DNA of 64,000 nucleotides from Crossiella equi (GTDB lineage Bacteria; Actinomycetota; Actinomycetes; Mycobacteriales; Pseudonocardiaceae): NCBI RefSeq assembly GCF_017876755.1, contig NZ_JAGIOO010000001.1, positions 8,603,786 to 8,667,785 of the forward strand, read 5' to 3'. Shown piece by piece: positions 40,374 to 49,600 of this stretch (position 1 is its first letter; each line of letters starts with the position of its first letter). The notes under the pieces were generated by a model. It saw only the letters and a program-made list of their open reading frames with translations, ran no database searches and was not told where the DNA came from. The position numbers and the translations under genes were made by a program.

Positions 40374-43300
40374 CTAGGCCTGGAGGGCGGCGAGCTTCTG
40401 CTTGGCCGCGTCGAGTTTGGGCTGGTACTTGGCATCGGCCGCGGTGAGCCGGGTGTAGACCTCCACCGCCTCCCGGGCCAGGGCGACCGCCTCGGGCTTC
40501 CTGCCGTTGCCCAGGGCGTAGTCCGCGGCCGGGGCCAGCAGCCAGGTCGCCAGGTGGTCCGAATAGGACGGTCCCTTCGGCGCCACCTTCCGCGCCTCGG
40601 CCAGACCCTCCTGGACCTTGGCCAGGGCGGCGGGCTTGTCGCCCTTGGCCCAGAGGCGGGTGCCCTGCTGGACCAGCGCGTCGGCCTCGTACAGCTTGTA
40701 CTCGGCGTTGTCCGGGTGCTGCTGGACCAGCTGCCGGTAGGTGGCCACCGCCTCGCCCAGCAGCGCGACCGACTCGTCGTGCTTGCCGGTGTCGGCGAGG
40801 AAACCCGCCGCCGGGAACCGGATCCACTGGGCGAAGGCCGAGGCGTAGCCCGAGCCCTTCGACACCAGCGTGCGGGCCAGCGCGATGCCCTCCAGCGTCC
40901 GGTCGCGCCCCTTGTCCCGCTCACCCTTGTGCCACATCCGGAAGCCCTGCCACACCAGCGCGTCCGCCTCGTTGAGCTTGTACTCGGAGCGCTGCGGGTC
41001 CTGCTGGCTGAGCTGCCGGTAGGTGGTGACCGCCTCGCCGAGCAGGGCGATGGCCTCGTCGTGCCTGCCGGACTCGGCCAGGTAGCCGCTGGCCGGGGTG
41101 CGGATCCACTGGGCGAACCCGGCCGCGTACCCGGGTGCCGTCGCGGCCAGCGGGCGGGCCACGCCGATGCCCTCCATGACCTTGGCCAGCCCGGCGGGCT
41201 TGTCGCCCTTGGTCCACAGGCGGCTGCCCTGCTGGACCAGCGTGTCGGCCTCGTTGAACTTGTGCTCGGGCTTGTGCGGTTCCTGCCGGGCCAGCGCGCG
41301 GTAGGTCGAGACGGCCTCGCCGAGCAGCGCGATCGACTCCTCCCGCTTGCCGGTGTCGAACAGGTAGCCCGCCACCGGGGTGCGGATCCACTGGGCGAAC
41401 GCCGAGGCGAAGCCCGGGCCCTTGGACACCAGCGTGCGTGCCAGGTTCACGCCTTCCAGGGCCCGGTCACGGCCCTTGTCCCGGTCACCCTTGGCCCAGA
41501 TCCGGGTGCCCTGCGCCACCAGGGTGTCGGCCTCGTTCAGCCTGTGCTCGGGGTTGCCCGGGTCGAGTGTGCCGAGCCTGCGGTAGGCCGCGACCGCCTC
41601 GTCCAGCAGGGCGATCGCCTCGTCGTGCCTGCCGGACTCGGCCAGGTAGCCGCTGACCGGGTTGCGCAGGTACCGGGCGAGCGTGGCCGCGCGGTTCGGG
41701 ACCTCGCGTGCCAGGTCCCGGGCCAGGACGAGCGCCTCCTGGGCTTTGCTGATGGCCTGTTCGCGCTGGTTGCCCTGCCACAGCCGGGTGGCCTCGGTGA
41801 TCATGGCGTCGGCCCGCTGGGCCCTGGCCTCCGGGGTCAGCTTCGCGATCGGCTCCGGTGCCGACCAGGTGCGGCCGTCCGCGCTGGTGGAGACGAGGAC
41901 CTTGTCCGCGTTGCCCGCGTCCCGCCAGATCGCGGCGAGCTTGCCGCCCACCACGCCCAGCGAGGGCGCGCCGACCGCGGCGTGCGCGTCGGCGTGCAGC
42001 GGCCTCGGTGCGGACCAGGCCCCGCCGTCGGCGGTGTCGGCGACGGACAGGCCGTCGTCGGCGGCGTTGCGCCACACCGCGAACACCGTGCCGCCGTGCG
42101 TGGTCAGGCTCGGCGCCGAGGGGGAGCGGGCGGTGGTGGCACCGAGCAGGTTCTGCCTGCTCCAGTCGACACCGTTGGAGCTGACCGCGTGGTAGAGCGC
42201 CTCGTCGCCCTCCCAGCCGCGCCACAGCTGCACCAGGGTGCCGTTGAGCGTGGTCAGCGCGGGGGCGGCGGCGGTGGCACCGTTGTCCACCACGGGCAGC
42301 GGGCGCTTCCAGTGCCTGCCGTCGTGGCTGGAGGTGACGTACTTGCCCTGGTCCTTGCCGCGGTAGACCAGCACCAGCTTGCCGTGCTGCACCGACAGCC
42401 CGACGCCCTCGGAGCCCAGCCCCGCGTCGGCCAGGCGGACCGGCGTGGTCCAGGTGCGGCCGTCGGTGCTGGTCGAGGTGGCCAGCGTGCGGTCGTTGTT
42501 GCCGTCGGTCCAGGTGAACGGTCCGCTGGTCCACACCGCGACCAGCCGGTCCCCGAGCACGGCGAGCGCGGGGGTGTCGCTGGCGGTGTGCGGGCGGGAG
42601 ACGGTGACCGGCGGCCACCACTGCCTGCCGTCCTCGCTGGCGGCGACGAGCACCTCGTCCTGCCTGCCCTGCCAGACCATGAAGTGCCTGCCGCCCAGGG
42701 TGGCCCGCGAGGAGCCGCCCAGCCCGCCGAAGGTCTTGCCGATCTCGGCGGGCGGCACCGGACCGGTCTCGCCGGGCGGGGTGAGCGGGTAGCCGGGGTG
42801 GGTGGCCTTGGTCTGGACGCGCAGCGAGCGCATCAGCGCGGTGACGGTCTGCGGGTCCTGCGCGGCCGGGTGGCCGACCAGGTCGGTGGAGTAGTACTCG
42901 ATCCGCTCGCCCAGCGCCGCTCGGCGCAGGCCGGAGATCGTGACCAGGCAGCGGGCCACCGGGTCCAGCGTGGTGACCTCGGCCGGGGCGCTGGCGCAGT
43001 TCGGCAGCTCGGACTTGCTGAACACGGCCTGCTCGTGCAGCGGGTCCTTCCGCTCGGACAGGTTCTTCGCGGCCTGGAAGTACAGCGCGGCCAGCGGGCT
43101 GACCTCACCGGCCACCGACTGCCGCACGTTCAGCGAGGACGGGATCGCCTTCGTGCCGTACAGCAGCTCCCGGAACCGGCCGTCGCTCTGCAGCGCGGTC
43201 GGGAAGCCGATCTCCAGGAAGGCCCGGAGCAGGCGCATGGTGGTGTCCGCCTGGACCGAGGCGGGCAGCTTGTTCGGGTCGCGCAGCTCGCCCGCGACCA

Positions 43301-46040
43301 GCGCGTAGTACTTGGCCCGGCGGTCGGCCAGCGCCTTGTCCAGGACCGGGTGGGTGTTGACGGTGTCCCACTCCCGCATCCCGGAGGTGGGCCGCCACCC
43401 CGGCACGGTGCCGAGCTTGGGCAGCAGCAGGTCCGGGCGGGTCATGTCGCAGTTGACCGTCCGCGGCTCGTCGTCGGCGGGGGTCGCGCCCGGGAAGTTG
43501 CAGACCTCGACCTCGCCGGTGCCCAGCCGCAGCGCCAGCAGCGACTCGCTGGTGTGCCCCGGGATCGTGCCCCAGACCTGGAACTCGATCGTCACGTTGG
43601 TCATCTTGTGCGACCTGACCGTGGTGGACTTCACGCAGCCGGGCTCGGTCTGGCCCCACTTGCACGGGATCCGCTCCGGCGGGATGGTCGTCCGGTTGTA
43701 CCAGTGGTCGTTGGTCCTGATCGACCCGCTGGAGCAGGTGCGCAGCTCCATCCCCGGGAAGAGCTGCTTGAGCAGCCGCACCGGGTTGGGCAGCTGGTCG
43801 CTCTTGATGAGGTCGGGCATGGTGTTGACGGTGGACTCGGCGGTGGGGTGGGTGCAGCGGGGCACGGTGACGTTGTCCCACTTCATGAAGCCCTCGACCC
43901 GCTGGTCGCGGCCCTCCCACAGCGCGAAGGGGCGGTCGGGCTCCTTGACCGGGGTGACGTGCTCGTAGGCGGCCAGGCTGTTGGCCAGCTGGGTGAGCCG
44001 GGTGGCGTTGTCCTTCTGCAACCGCTCCAGCAGCGTGTTGGTGGCCACCCAGGGACCGGTGGCGGGCTTGAACCGGGGCTGGTTGAACCGGCGGGCCGCC
44101 GCGAGCACGTCGTTGCCCGCCTTGAGCAGGTCGTCCACGCGGGCCACGGTCTTCTTGCCGTCGATCTCGACCAGCGGCTCCTTGGCGGCCAGCTCCGGGT
44201 TCTGGTTCATCAGCGTGCCGTAGGCGCGCATGGCCGCGGCCAGCAGGTCGGCATTCGGCACGCCCGTGGCCGGGTGGCCGTTGCCGTACTCCTGGCCGAC
44301 GTTGTTGACCGCCCAGGTCTTGAGGTAGTTCACCAGGTAGGCCGAGTTGTTGCCCGGCAGCACGGCCTCCGGGGCCGCGTCCTGGCCGTTGTGCATGAAC
44401 AGCGCGGTCCGGGCGAGGTCGTCCCCGCCGTCGGCGAAGGCCCGCGCGCCCTCCAGGTAGTTGGTGCCGCCCTGGTCGTAGGAGGGGATCGGCTGGCCCT
44501 CGCGGGCGGCGTAGTCGAGGTACTTGCGCACCGCCGCGCGGAAGTCCTTGGCGCCGTCGGCCTGGAGCGCGGCCATCACCTGCTGGAGGTTGGCCTGCAC
44601 GTTCGTGGCGATGGTCAGCAGCGAGCCGTGCAGGTCCCTGATCTGCTGGGTCAGCTGCCAGTTCGACTGCGCGATGGCCGCCAGCACCTGGTCGAACTTC
44701 AGCAGCATCTCGCCGAACATCAGGTTCAGCGTGGCGTCGATGCGGTCGAAGCGGGCGTTGACCTCGGTGCGGAAGTCGATCAGGAACTGCTTGAGGTCCT
44801 TGAAGCTCTCACGCATCTCGGTGTGCATGGCCTGGATGGCCCGCAGCTCCGGGCTGGGCCCGCCGCCCCCGCTGCCGAGCAGGCCGACCAGCGTGGTGAC
44901 CAGGCCGACCGCCGCGCCGATGACCGTGCCGATGGCGGGCACGATCGAGCCGATCGCGGCCCCGGCGGCGATCGCGGTACCGAGCGCGGCCACCGCGTTG
45001 ATCATCGGCATGACGTGCTTGCCGATCTTGTACAGCGTGTCCGCGAACTTGACCAGGTCCTGGGCGTAGCGCGGGCTGAGCACCTTGACCACGGACGCGA
45101 ACGCGGTCAGGCCGCCTTTGACCTTGTCCAGGTAGTCCTCGAACTGCTTGGCGTCCTCGGCGAAGCGCTTGAGGGCGTCCTCGTCCGGCTTCTTGATCTC
45201 GCCGGTGACCGGGTCGACGTGCTCCTTGACCCAGGCCATGGCCTTGCCCAGCGGGGTGTTCGGCGAGCTGGGGTCGCCGAGCACCTTGATCAGCGGCTTG
45301 ATCTGCTTGGTCAGTGCCGCCATGCCCTGGTCGAAGCCCTGGGTGAACCCGGCCTGGATGGCGTCGACGTCGATGACCTTCTTGACCTGCGGCAGCTGCT
45401 TGAGCGCCGCCAGTGGCGCGGCCGGGTCGACGGGCGCGGACTCGGCCACCGTGGCCTTGCCGAGCCGGTTCTTCCAGGTGGTGTTGAGGGTGGCGTCCCG
45501 GCCCGCCGCCTCGCGCAGCGTGGCCCAGATCCGGGGTGCGACCTCGATGGAGGAGGCGGTGATCTGCGTCAGCACCCCGCGCAGGTCCTCCGGCGCGGTG
45601 CTGGCCCGCAGGTCCCGCGTGGCCAGCGCCGAGGTCAGCACCTTCAGCTGCGCGCCGCCCCGGTCCACCTCCGGGATGGCGTAGAGGGCCTCGACCCCTC
45701 GGCCGAGGACGTCCGGCGCCAGGTCGCGCTCGTTGGCGGGCGCGACGGCCTGGCCGACGACCTTGTCCACGTCGGCGGCGTGCCGGTCCAGGGCATCGGC
45801 GGAGGCGGCCGGGTTCTTGGCGCGCCAGTCGACGAGCTCGGCGCTGAGCAGCAGGTTGCGTTCGTGGGTGCGGCCGTTGTCCTTGAGCTGGACGGCCGCG
45901 CCGAACAGCGCGGTGGACAGCTGGTCCGGGGTGGGCCCCGGTTCGGCCGCCACCGCGGGGGGTGCGGCCAGGCCGCTCGCCAGCACCGCCACGACCACTG
46001 CGGGCGTGACGAGGCGGCAGGCGAATCCGGTGAGATTCAT
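40374..46040 (-). CDS. Giant secreted multidomain protein: hydrophobic hairpin, coiled coil, Asp-box propeller, TPR-like repeats
   Basis: 1,888 residues from the ATG at 46040 (GAGGAAACG upstream). A Sec signal peptide ends near AVAAEP (about residue 32). Helical residues 40-340 precede a hydrophobic, glycine-rich stretch at 343-388 (AVAALGTAIAAGAAIGSIVP onward), then an amphipathic helical/coiled region at about 397-495. That layout recalls alpha-helical pore-forming toxins. A cysteine-containing middle part (about 720-1090) is unassigned. Six Asp-box/BNR motifs such as SEDGRQW, STDGRTW, SHDGRHW and SADGRTW (about 1130-1395) indicate a beta-propeller. Residues 1400-1885 are 94-residue TPR-like repeats. 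No catalytic sialidase residues were identified. I know of no named protein with this order. It is cotranscribed with the lectin. Confidence 0.78.
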   Translation of the reverse strand: MNLTGFACRLVTPAVVVAVLASGLAAPPAVAAEPGPTPDQLSTALFGAAVQLKDNGRTHERNLLLSAELVDWRAKNPAASADALDRHAADVDKVVGQAVAPANERDLAPDVLGRGVEALYAIPEVDRGGAQLKVLTSALATRDLRASTAPEDLRGVLTQITASSIEVAPRIWATLREAAGRDATLNTTWKNRLGKATVAESAPVDPAAPLAALKQLPQVKKVIDVDAIQAGFTQGFDQGMAALTKQIKPLIKVLGDPSSPNTPLGKAMAWVKEHVDPVTGEIKKPDEDALKRFAEDAKQFEDYLDKVKGGLTAFASVVKVLSPRYAQDLVKFADTLYKIGKHVMPMINAVAALGTAIAAGAAIGSIVPAIGTVIGAAVGLVTTLVGLLGSGGGGPSPELRAIQAMHTEMRESFKDLKQFLIDFRTEVNARFDRIDATLNLMFGEMLLKFDQVLAAIAQSNWQLTQQIRDLHGSLLTIATNVQANLQQVMAALQADGAKDFRAAVRKYLDYAAREGQPIPSYDQGGTNYLEGARAFADGGDDLARTALFMHNGQDAAPEAVLPGNNSAYLVNYLKTWAVNNVGQEYGNGHPATGVPNADLLAAAMRAYGTLMNQNPELAAKEPLVEIDGKKTVARVDDLLKAGNDVLAAARRFNQPRFKPATGPWVATNTLLERLQKDNATRLTQLANSLAAYEHVTPVKEPDRPFALWEGRDQRVEGFMKWDNVTVPRCTHPTAESTVNTMPDLIKSDQLPNPVRLLKQLFPGMELRTCSSGSIRTNDHWYNRTTIPPERIPCKWGQTEPGCVKSTTVRSHKMTNVTIEFQVWGTIPGHTSESLLALRLGTGEVEVCNFPGATPADDEPRTVNCDMTRPDLLLPKLGTVPGWRPTSGMREWDTVNTHPVLDKALADRRAKYYALVAGELRDPNKLPASVQADTTMRLLRAFLEIGFPTALQSDGRFRELLYGTKAIPSSLNVRQSVAGEVSPLAALYFQAAKNLSERKDPLHEQAVFSKSELPNCASAPAEVTTLDPVARCLVTISGLRRAALGERIEYYSTDLVGHPAAQDPQTVTALMRSLRVQTKATHPGYPLTPPGETGPVPPAEIGKTFGGLGGSSRATLGGRHFMVWQGRQDEVLVAASEDGRQWWPPVTVSRPHTASDTPALAVLGDRLVAVWTSGPFTWTDGNNDRTLATSTSTDGRTWTTPVRLADAGLGSEGVGLSVQHGKLVLVYRGKDQGKYVTSSHDGRHWKRPLPVVDNGATAAAPALTTLNGTLVQLWRGWEGDEALYHAVSSNGVDWSRQNLLGATTARSPSAPSLTTHGGTVFAVWRNAADDGLSVADTADGGAWSAPRPLHADAHAAVGAPSLGVVGGKLAAIWRDAGNADKVLVSTSADGRTWSAPEPIAKLTPEARAQRADAMITEATRLWQGNQREQAISKAQEALVLARDLAREVPNRAATLARYLRNPVSGYLAESGRHDEAIALLDEAVAAYRRLGTLDPGNPEHRLNEADTLVAQGTRIWAKGDRDKGRDRALEGVNLARTLVSKGPGFASAFAQWIRTPVAGYLFDTGKREESIALLGEAVSTYRALARQEPHKPEHKFNEADTLVQQGSRLWTKGDKPAGLAKVMEGIGVARPLAATAPGYAAGFAQWIRTPASGYLAESGRHDEAIALLGEAVTTYRQLSQQDPQRSEYKLNEADALVWQGFRMWHKGERDKGRDRTLEGIALARTLVSKGSGYASAFAQWIRFPAAGFLADTGKHDESVALLGEAVATYRQLVQQHPDNAEYKLYEADALVQQGTRLWAKGDKPAALAKVQEGLAEARKVAPKGPSYSDHLATWLLAPAADYALGNGRKPEAVALAREAVEVYTRLTAADAKYQPKLDAAKQKLAALQA
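40460..41690 (-). repeat. In-gene tandem repeat, unit 282 bases (94 residues), about four copies
   Basis: The unit GYLAESGRHDEAIALLGEAV...NEADTLVQQGSRLW...AQWIR recurs. The plus-strand phrase GGATCCACTGGGCGAA appears near 40818, 41101 and 41383, so the period is 282 bases. Each unit holds a TPR-like helix pair (HDEAIALLGEAVATYR) and a second helix pair (NEADALVQQGTRLW). It encodes the C-terminal part of the giant secreted protein. Confidence 0.85.
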
Positions 46041-46629
46041 CAGCGTTTCCTCGGGGGCAGAAAGAACTCGAATACGACGAGCGGCCATGCGGCCCGGCGG
46101 GGGCTCTCGCTCGGCCAGGAGCCTGTCCGGCGTCATCCGGCGGCGCCAGGTCCGGGCCGTATCCTCTTTCCGCCCGGAAACCGGGATACGGCCGCTGACC
46201 AGCGCTGATGCCCGGAGGTTCAGTCCGCTCGTCGCCCTTGTGGGCAATCCGGCGGCCGTGCGGGAGTTCGTGTATCGCGTACGGGAGAACGCGTTCTGGT
46301 GAATCCTGTGGAACGGGACGGCCCGGGGTGGGGGAGCGCGCACATCGGAGTGGTCGCGAACCGGGCCCAGAACGGCGAAAACCCGGCTCCTCGGGAGCCG
46401 GGCACACCGCAGGTGACAGCTTACGCCTGGGCCGCGGGGTGGGGGTGGGGTGGCATAGCCGACCCTGAACCCTTTGGAGGTTTCCTACAAAAACATGGCC
46501 CAGGCTTGCTCGATCGTGGAGGCGGCCAGGGAGGGGGCTGATCGACGAAGCTTGTCGCTGATGCAGGCGAGGTTCCGCGAACCGGATTTCGCCGTCCGCG
46601 CGGAAGTGTCGATTGGAAGGGTCCAGCCG
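46041..46629. other. Divergent control region with a 9-base hairpin
   Basis: 589 bases between the divergent giant protein and acyl-CoA carboxylase genes. CCCGGCTCC (46382-46390) and GGAGCCGGG (46394-46402) form a perfect hairpin with a three-base loop; T-tracts do not follow, so termination is unproven. From 46474 the carboxylase frame is open without a stop, and TTTGGAGG at 46473-46480 precedes an ATG at 46495, so an N-terminally longer carboxylase or a leader peptide cannot be excluded. No other gene is seen. Confidence 0.45.
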
Positions 46630-49600
46630 GTGTTCAAACGTGTCGCCATCGTCAACCGTGGAGAGGCCGCGATGCGCCTCATCCACGCAGTCCGGGATCT
46701 GTCGGCGGAAACCGGGCAGCGGGTCGAGACGGTGGCCCTCTACACCGACGCTGACAAGACCGCCACCTTCGTGCGGGAAGCCGACCTGGTCTACCCCCTC
46801 GGCCCGGCCTCGGCCCGGCCGTACCTGGACCTCGCGGTCCTGGAGCGCGCGCTGGTCGAGACCGGCGCGGACGCGGCGTGGGTGGGCTGGGGCTTCGTGG
46901 CCGAGGACCCGGCCTTCGCGGAGCTGTGCGAGAAGATCGGCGTCACCTTCATCGGGCCCAGCGCGGACGCGATGCGCCAGCTCGGCGACAAGATCGGCGC
47001 CAAGCTGCTCGCCGAGGAGGTCGGGGTCCCGGTCGCCCCGTGGAGCGGTGGCGAGGTCGCCACCCTGGAGGAGGCCCTGGCCGCGGGCGAGAAGATCGGC
47101 TACCCGCTGATGCTCAAGGCCACCGCCGGTGGCGGCGGGCGCGGCATCCGCCGGGTCGACTCGCACGAGAACCTCACCGAGGCCTACCAGCTGACCCGGG
47201 ACGAGGCCGAGCGCGCCTTCGGCTCCGGCATCGTGTTCCTGGAGCGCCTGGTCACCGGCGCCCGGCACGTCGAGGTCCAGGTCATCTCCGACGGGGAGAC
47301 CGCCTGGGCGCTGGGCGTGCGCGACTGCTCCGTGCAGCGCCGCAACCAGAAGATCATCGAGGAGTCCGCCTCCCCGGTGCTGGCCCCGGCCCAGGCCGCC
47401 GAGCTCAAGGCCGCCGCCGAGCGCCTGGCCGAGCGCGTGGCCTACCGCGGCGCCTGCACCGTGGAGTTCCTCTACCAGCCCGCGGACAAGCTGTTCGCCT
47501 TCCTCGAGGTCAACACCCGCCTCCAGGTCGAGCACCCGATCACCGAGATCACCACCGGCACCGACCTGGTCCGCCTGCAGCTGCACGTCGCCGGTGGCGG
47601 CCGCCTGACCGGCGAGCGGCCGGAGGAGATCGGCCACGCCGTGGAGGCCCGGCTCAACGCCGAGGACCCCGACCGCGACTTCGCCCCCGCCCCCGGCCGC
47701 ATCTCCCGCCTGGTGCTGCCCGCGGGCCCCGGCATCCGCGTGGACACCGGTGTCAGCGAGGGCGACACCATCCCCGGTGACTTCGACTCGATGATCGCCA
47801 AGATCATCGCCTACGGTCGCGACCGCGAGCACGCCCTGGGGCGCCTGCGCCGCGCGATGGCCGAGACCATCACCATCATCGAGGGCGGCGCCACCAACAA
47901 GAGCTTCGTGCTCGACCTGCTGGACGCCCCCGAGGTCATCGACGGCTCCGCCGACACCGGCTGGATCGACCGCGTGCGCGCCGAGGGCGGCCTGGTCAAC
48001 CACCGCCACTCCGCGATCGCCCTGGCCGCGGCCGCGATCGAGGCCTACCAGGACGAGGAGGAGGCCAGCCGCGACCGCCTGATCTCCACCGCGCACGGCG
48101 GCCGCCCGCAGGTCCAGCACGAGCTGGGCCGCCCGCTGGACCTCAAGCTGCGGGGCGTGGCCTACCGCGTGTGGGTCGCCCGCGTCGGCCAGAACCGCTT
48201 CCGCGTCGGTGTCTCCGGCGGCGGCGACGTGCGCACCGCCGGCATCGAGCTGGAGCGCTACGACGAGGTCACCGGCCAGATCGTGGTCAACGGCGAGCGC
48301 CACCGCCTGGTCTGCGCCACGCACGGTCCGATCCACCTGGTCGAGGTCGACGGCATCGCGCACCGCATCAGCCGCGACGAGGGCGGCGTGGTCCGCTCGC
48401 CCGCGCCCGCCCTGGTGGTGGCCACCCCGCTCACCGTCGGCGACGAGGTCGACTCCGGCGCCCCCATCCTCGTGCTGGAGAGCATGAAGATGGAGATGGT
48501 GCTGCGCGCGCCCTTCCGCGCCCGCGTCCGCGAGCTGCCGGTGTCGGTGGGCAGCCAGGTCGAGACCGGCGCCCCGCTCATGCGCCTGGAGCCGCTGGCC
48601 GACGGGGACGAGGAGGCGGCCGAGGAGACCTCGGCGGTGGTCGAGATCGACCTGCCCGCCGAGCCGGTCGTGGCCAGCGCCGTCGCCCGCGCCGAGAGCG
48701 GCCTGCAGGACCTGCGCAGCCTGCTGCTCGGCTTCGACGTCGACCCGCACGACCGCAAGCGCGTGCTCTCCGGCTACCTGGCCGCCCGCGCCGAGCTCGG
48801 CGGCCCGCCGCTGTCCGGCGAGCTGGACCTGCTCACCGTGTTCGCCGACCTGGCCGAGCTGGCCCGCAACACCCCCGGCACCGGCCTGGAGGCCGCGCCG
48901 CACAGCCCGGTGCACAGCCCGCGCGAGCACTTCCACAGCTACCTGCAGAGCCTGGACGTCACGCGGGCCGGTCTGCCCGAGGACTTCCAGGCCAAGCTCG
49001 CCCGGGTGCTCGGCTACTACGGCGTCACCGAGCTGGACCGCACGCCGGAGCTGGAGACCGCGGTCTTCCGCATCTTCCTGGCCCAGCAGCGCATGGCCGT
49101 GGACGTCGAGCTGATCTCGGAGATCCTGCGCGCCTGGATGAGCGACCAGCCGCAGCTGGGTGCCATGCGCCAGCCGACCGGTCTGACCCTGGAGCGCCTG
49201 GTGCAGGCCACCCAGGTGCGCTTCCCGACCGTGGCCGACCTGGCCCGCGGCGTGGTGTTCCGCTGGTTCGCCCAGCCGCTGCTGCGCCGCATCCGCGCCG
49301 AGGTCTACGCCGAGGTCCGCACCACGCTGCGCTACCTGGATGAGAACCCGAGGGCCGCCGACCGCGCCGAGCGCATCCAGGCCATGGTGGCCGGGTCCGA
49401 GCCGCTGGTCCGGCTGCTCGGCCAGCGCATCGGCCTGCCCGGCCGCGACCACGCGCCGCTGCTGGAGGTCCTGACCCGCCGCTACTACGGCAACCGCGGC
49501 CTGTCCGAGGTCACCGAGCAGCAGGCCGGGGGCTGCCGCTTCGTCACCGCCGAGCGCGCCGGTGCCGACGGCGTCTCCCGCGTGGTCACCACGGCGGTGG

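Noticed and set aside
40460-41690. A 282-base tandem repeat array that might suggest a CRISPR or satellite repeat
   Set aside because: It is in frame, divergent between copies and encodes TPR-like helices, so it is a protein repeat.
40191-46208. A 2,005-codon rightward open frame opposite the giant secreted protein
   Set aside because: It is rich in Gly, Arg, Gln, Val and His with no domain pattern. It mirrors third-position G+C of the real gene, whose signal peptide, Asp boxes and repeats are convincing.
46382-46402. Hairpin called as a terminator
   Set aside because: No gene ends just upstream on either strand and no T-run follows; it is reported only as part of the control region.
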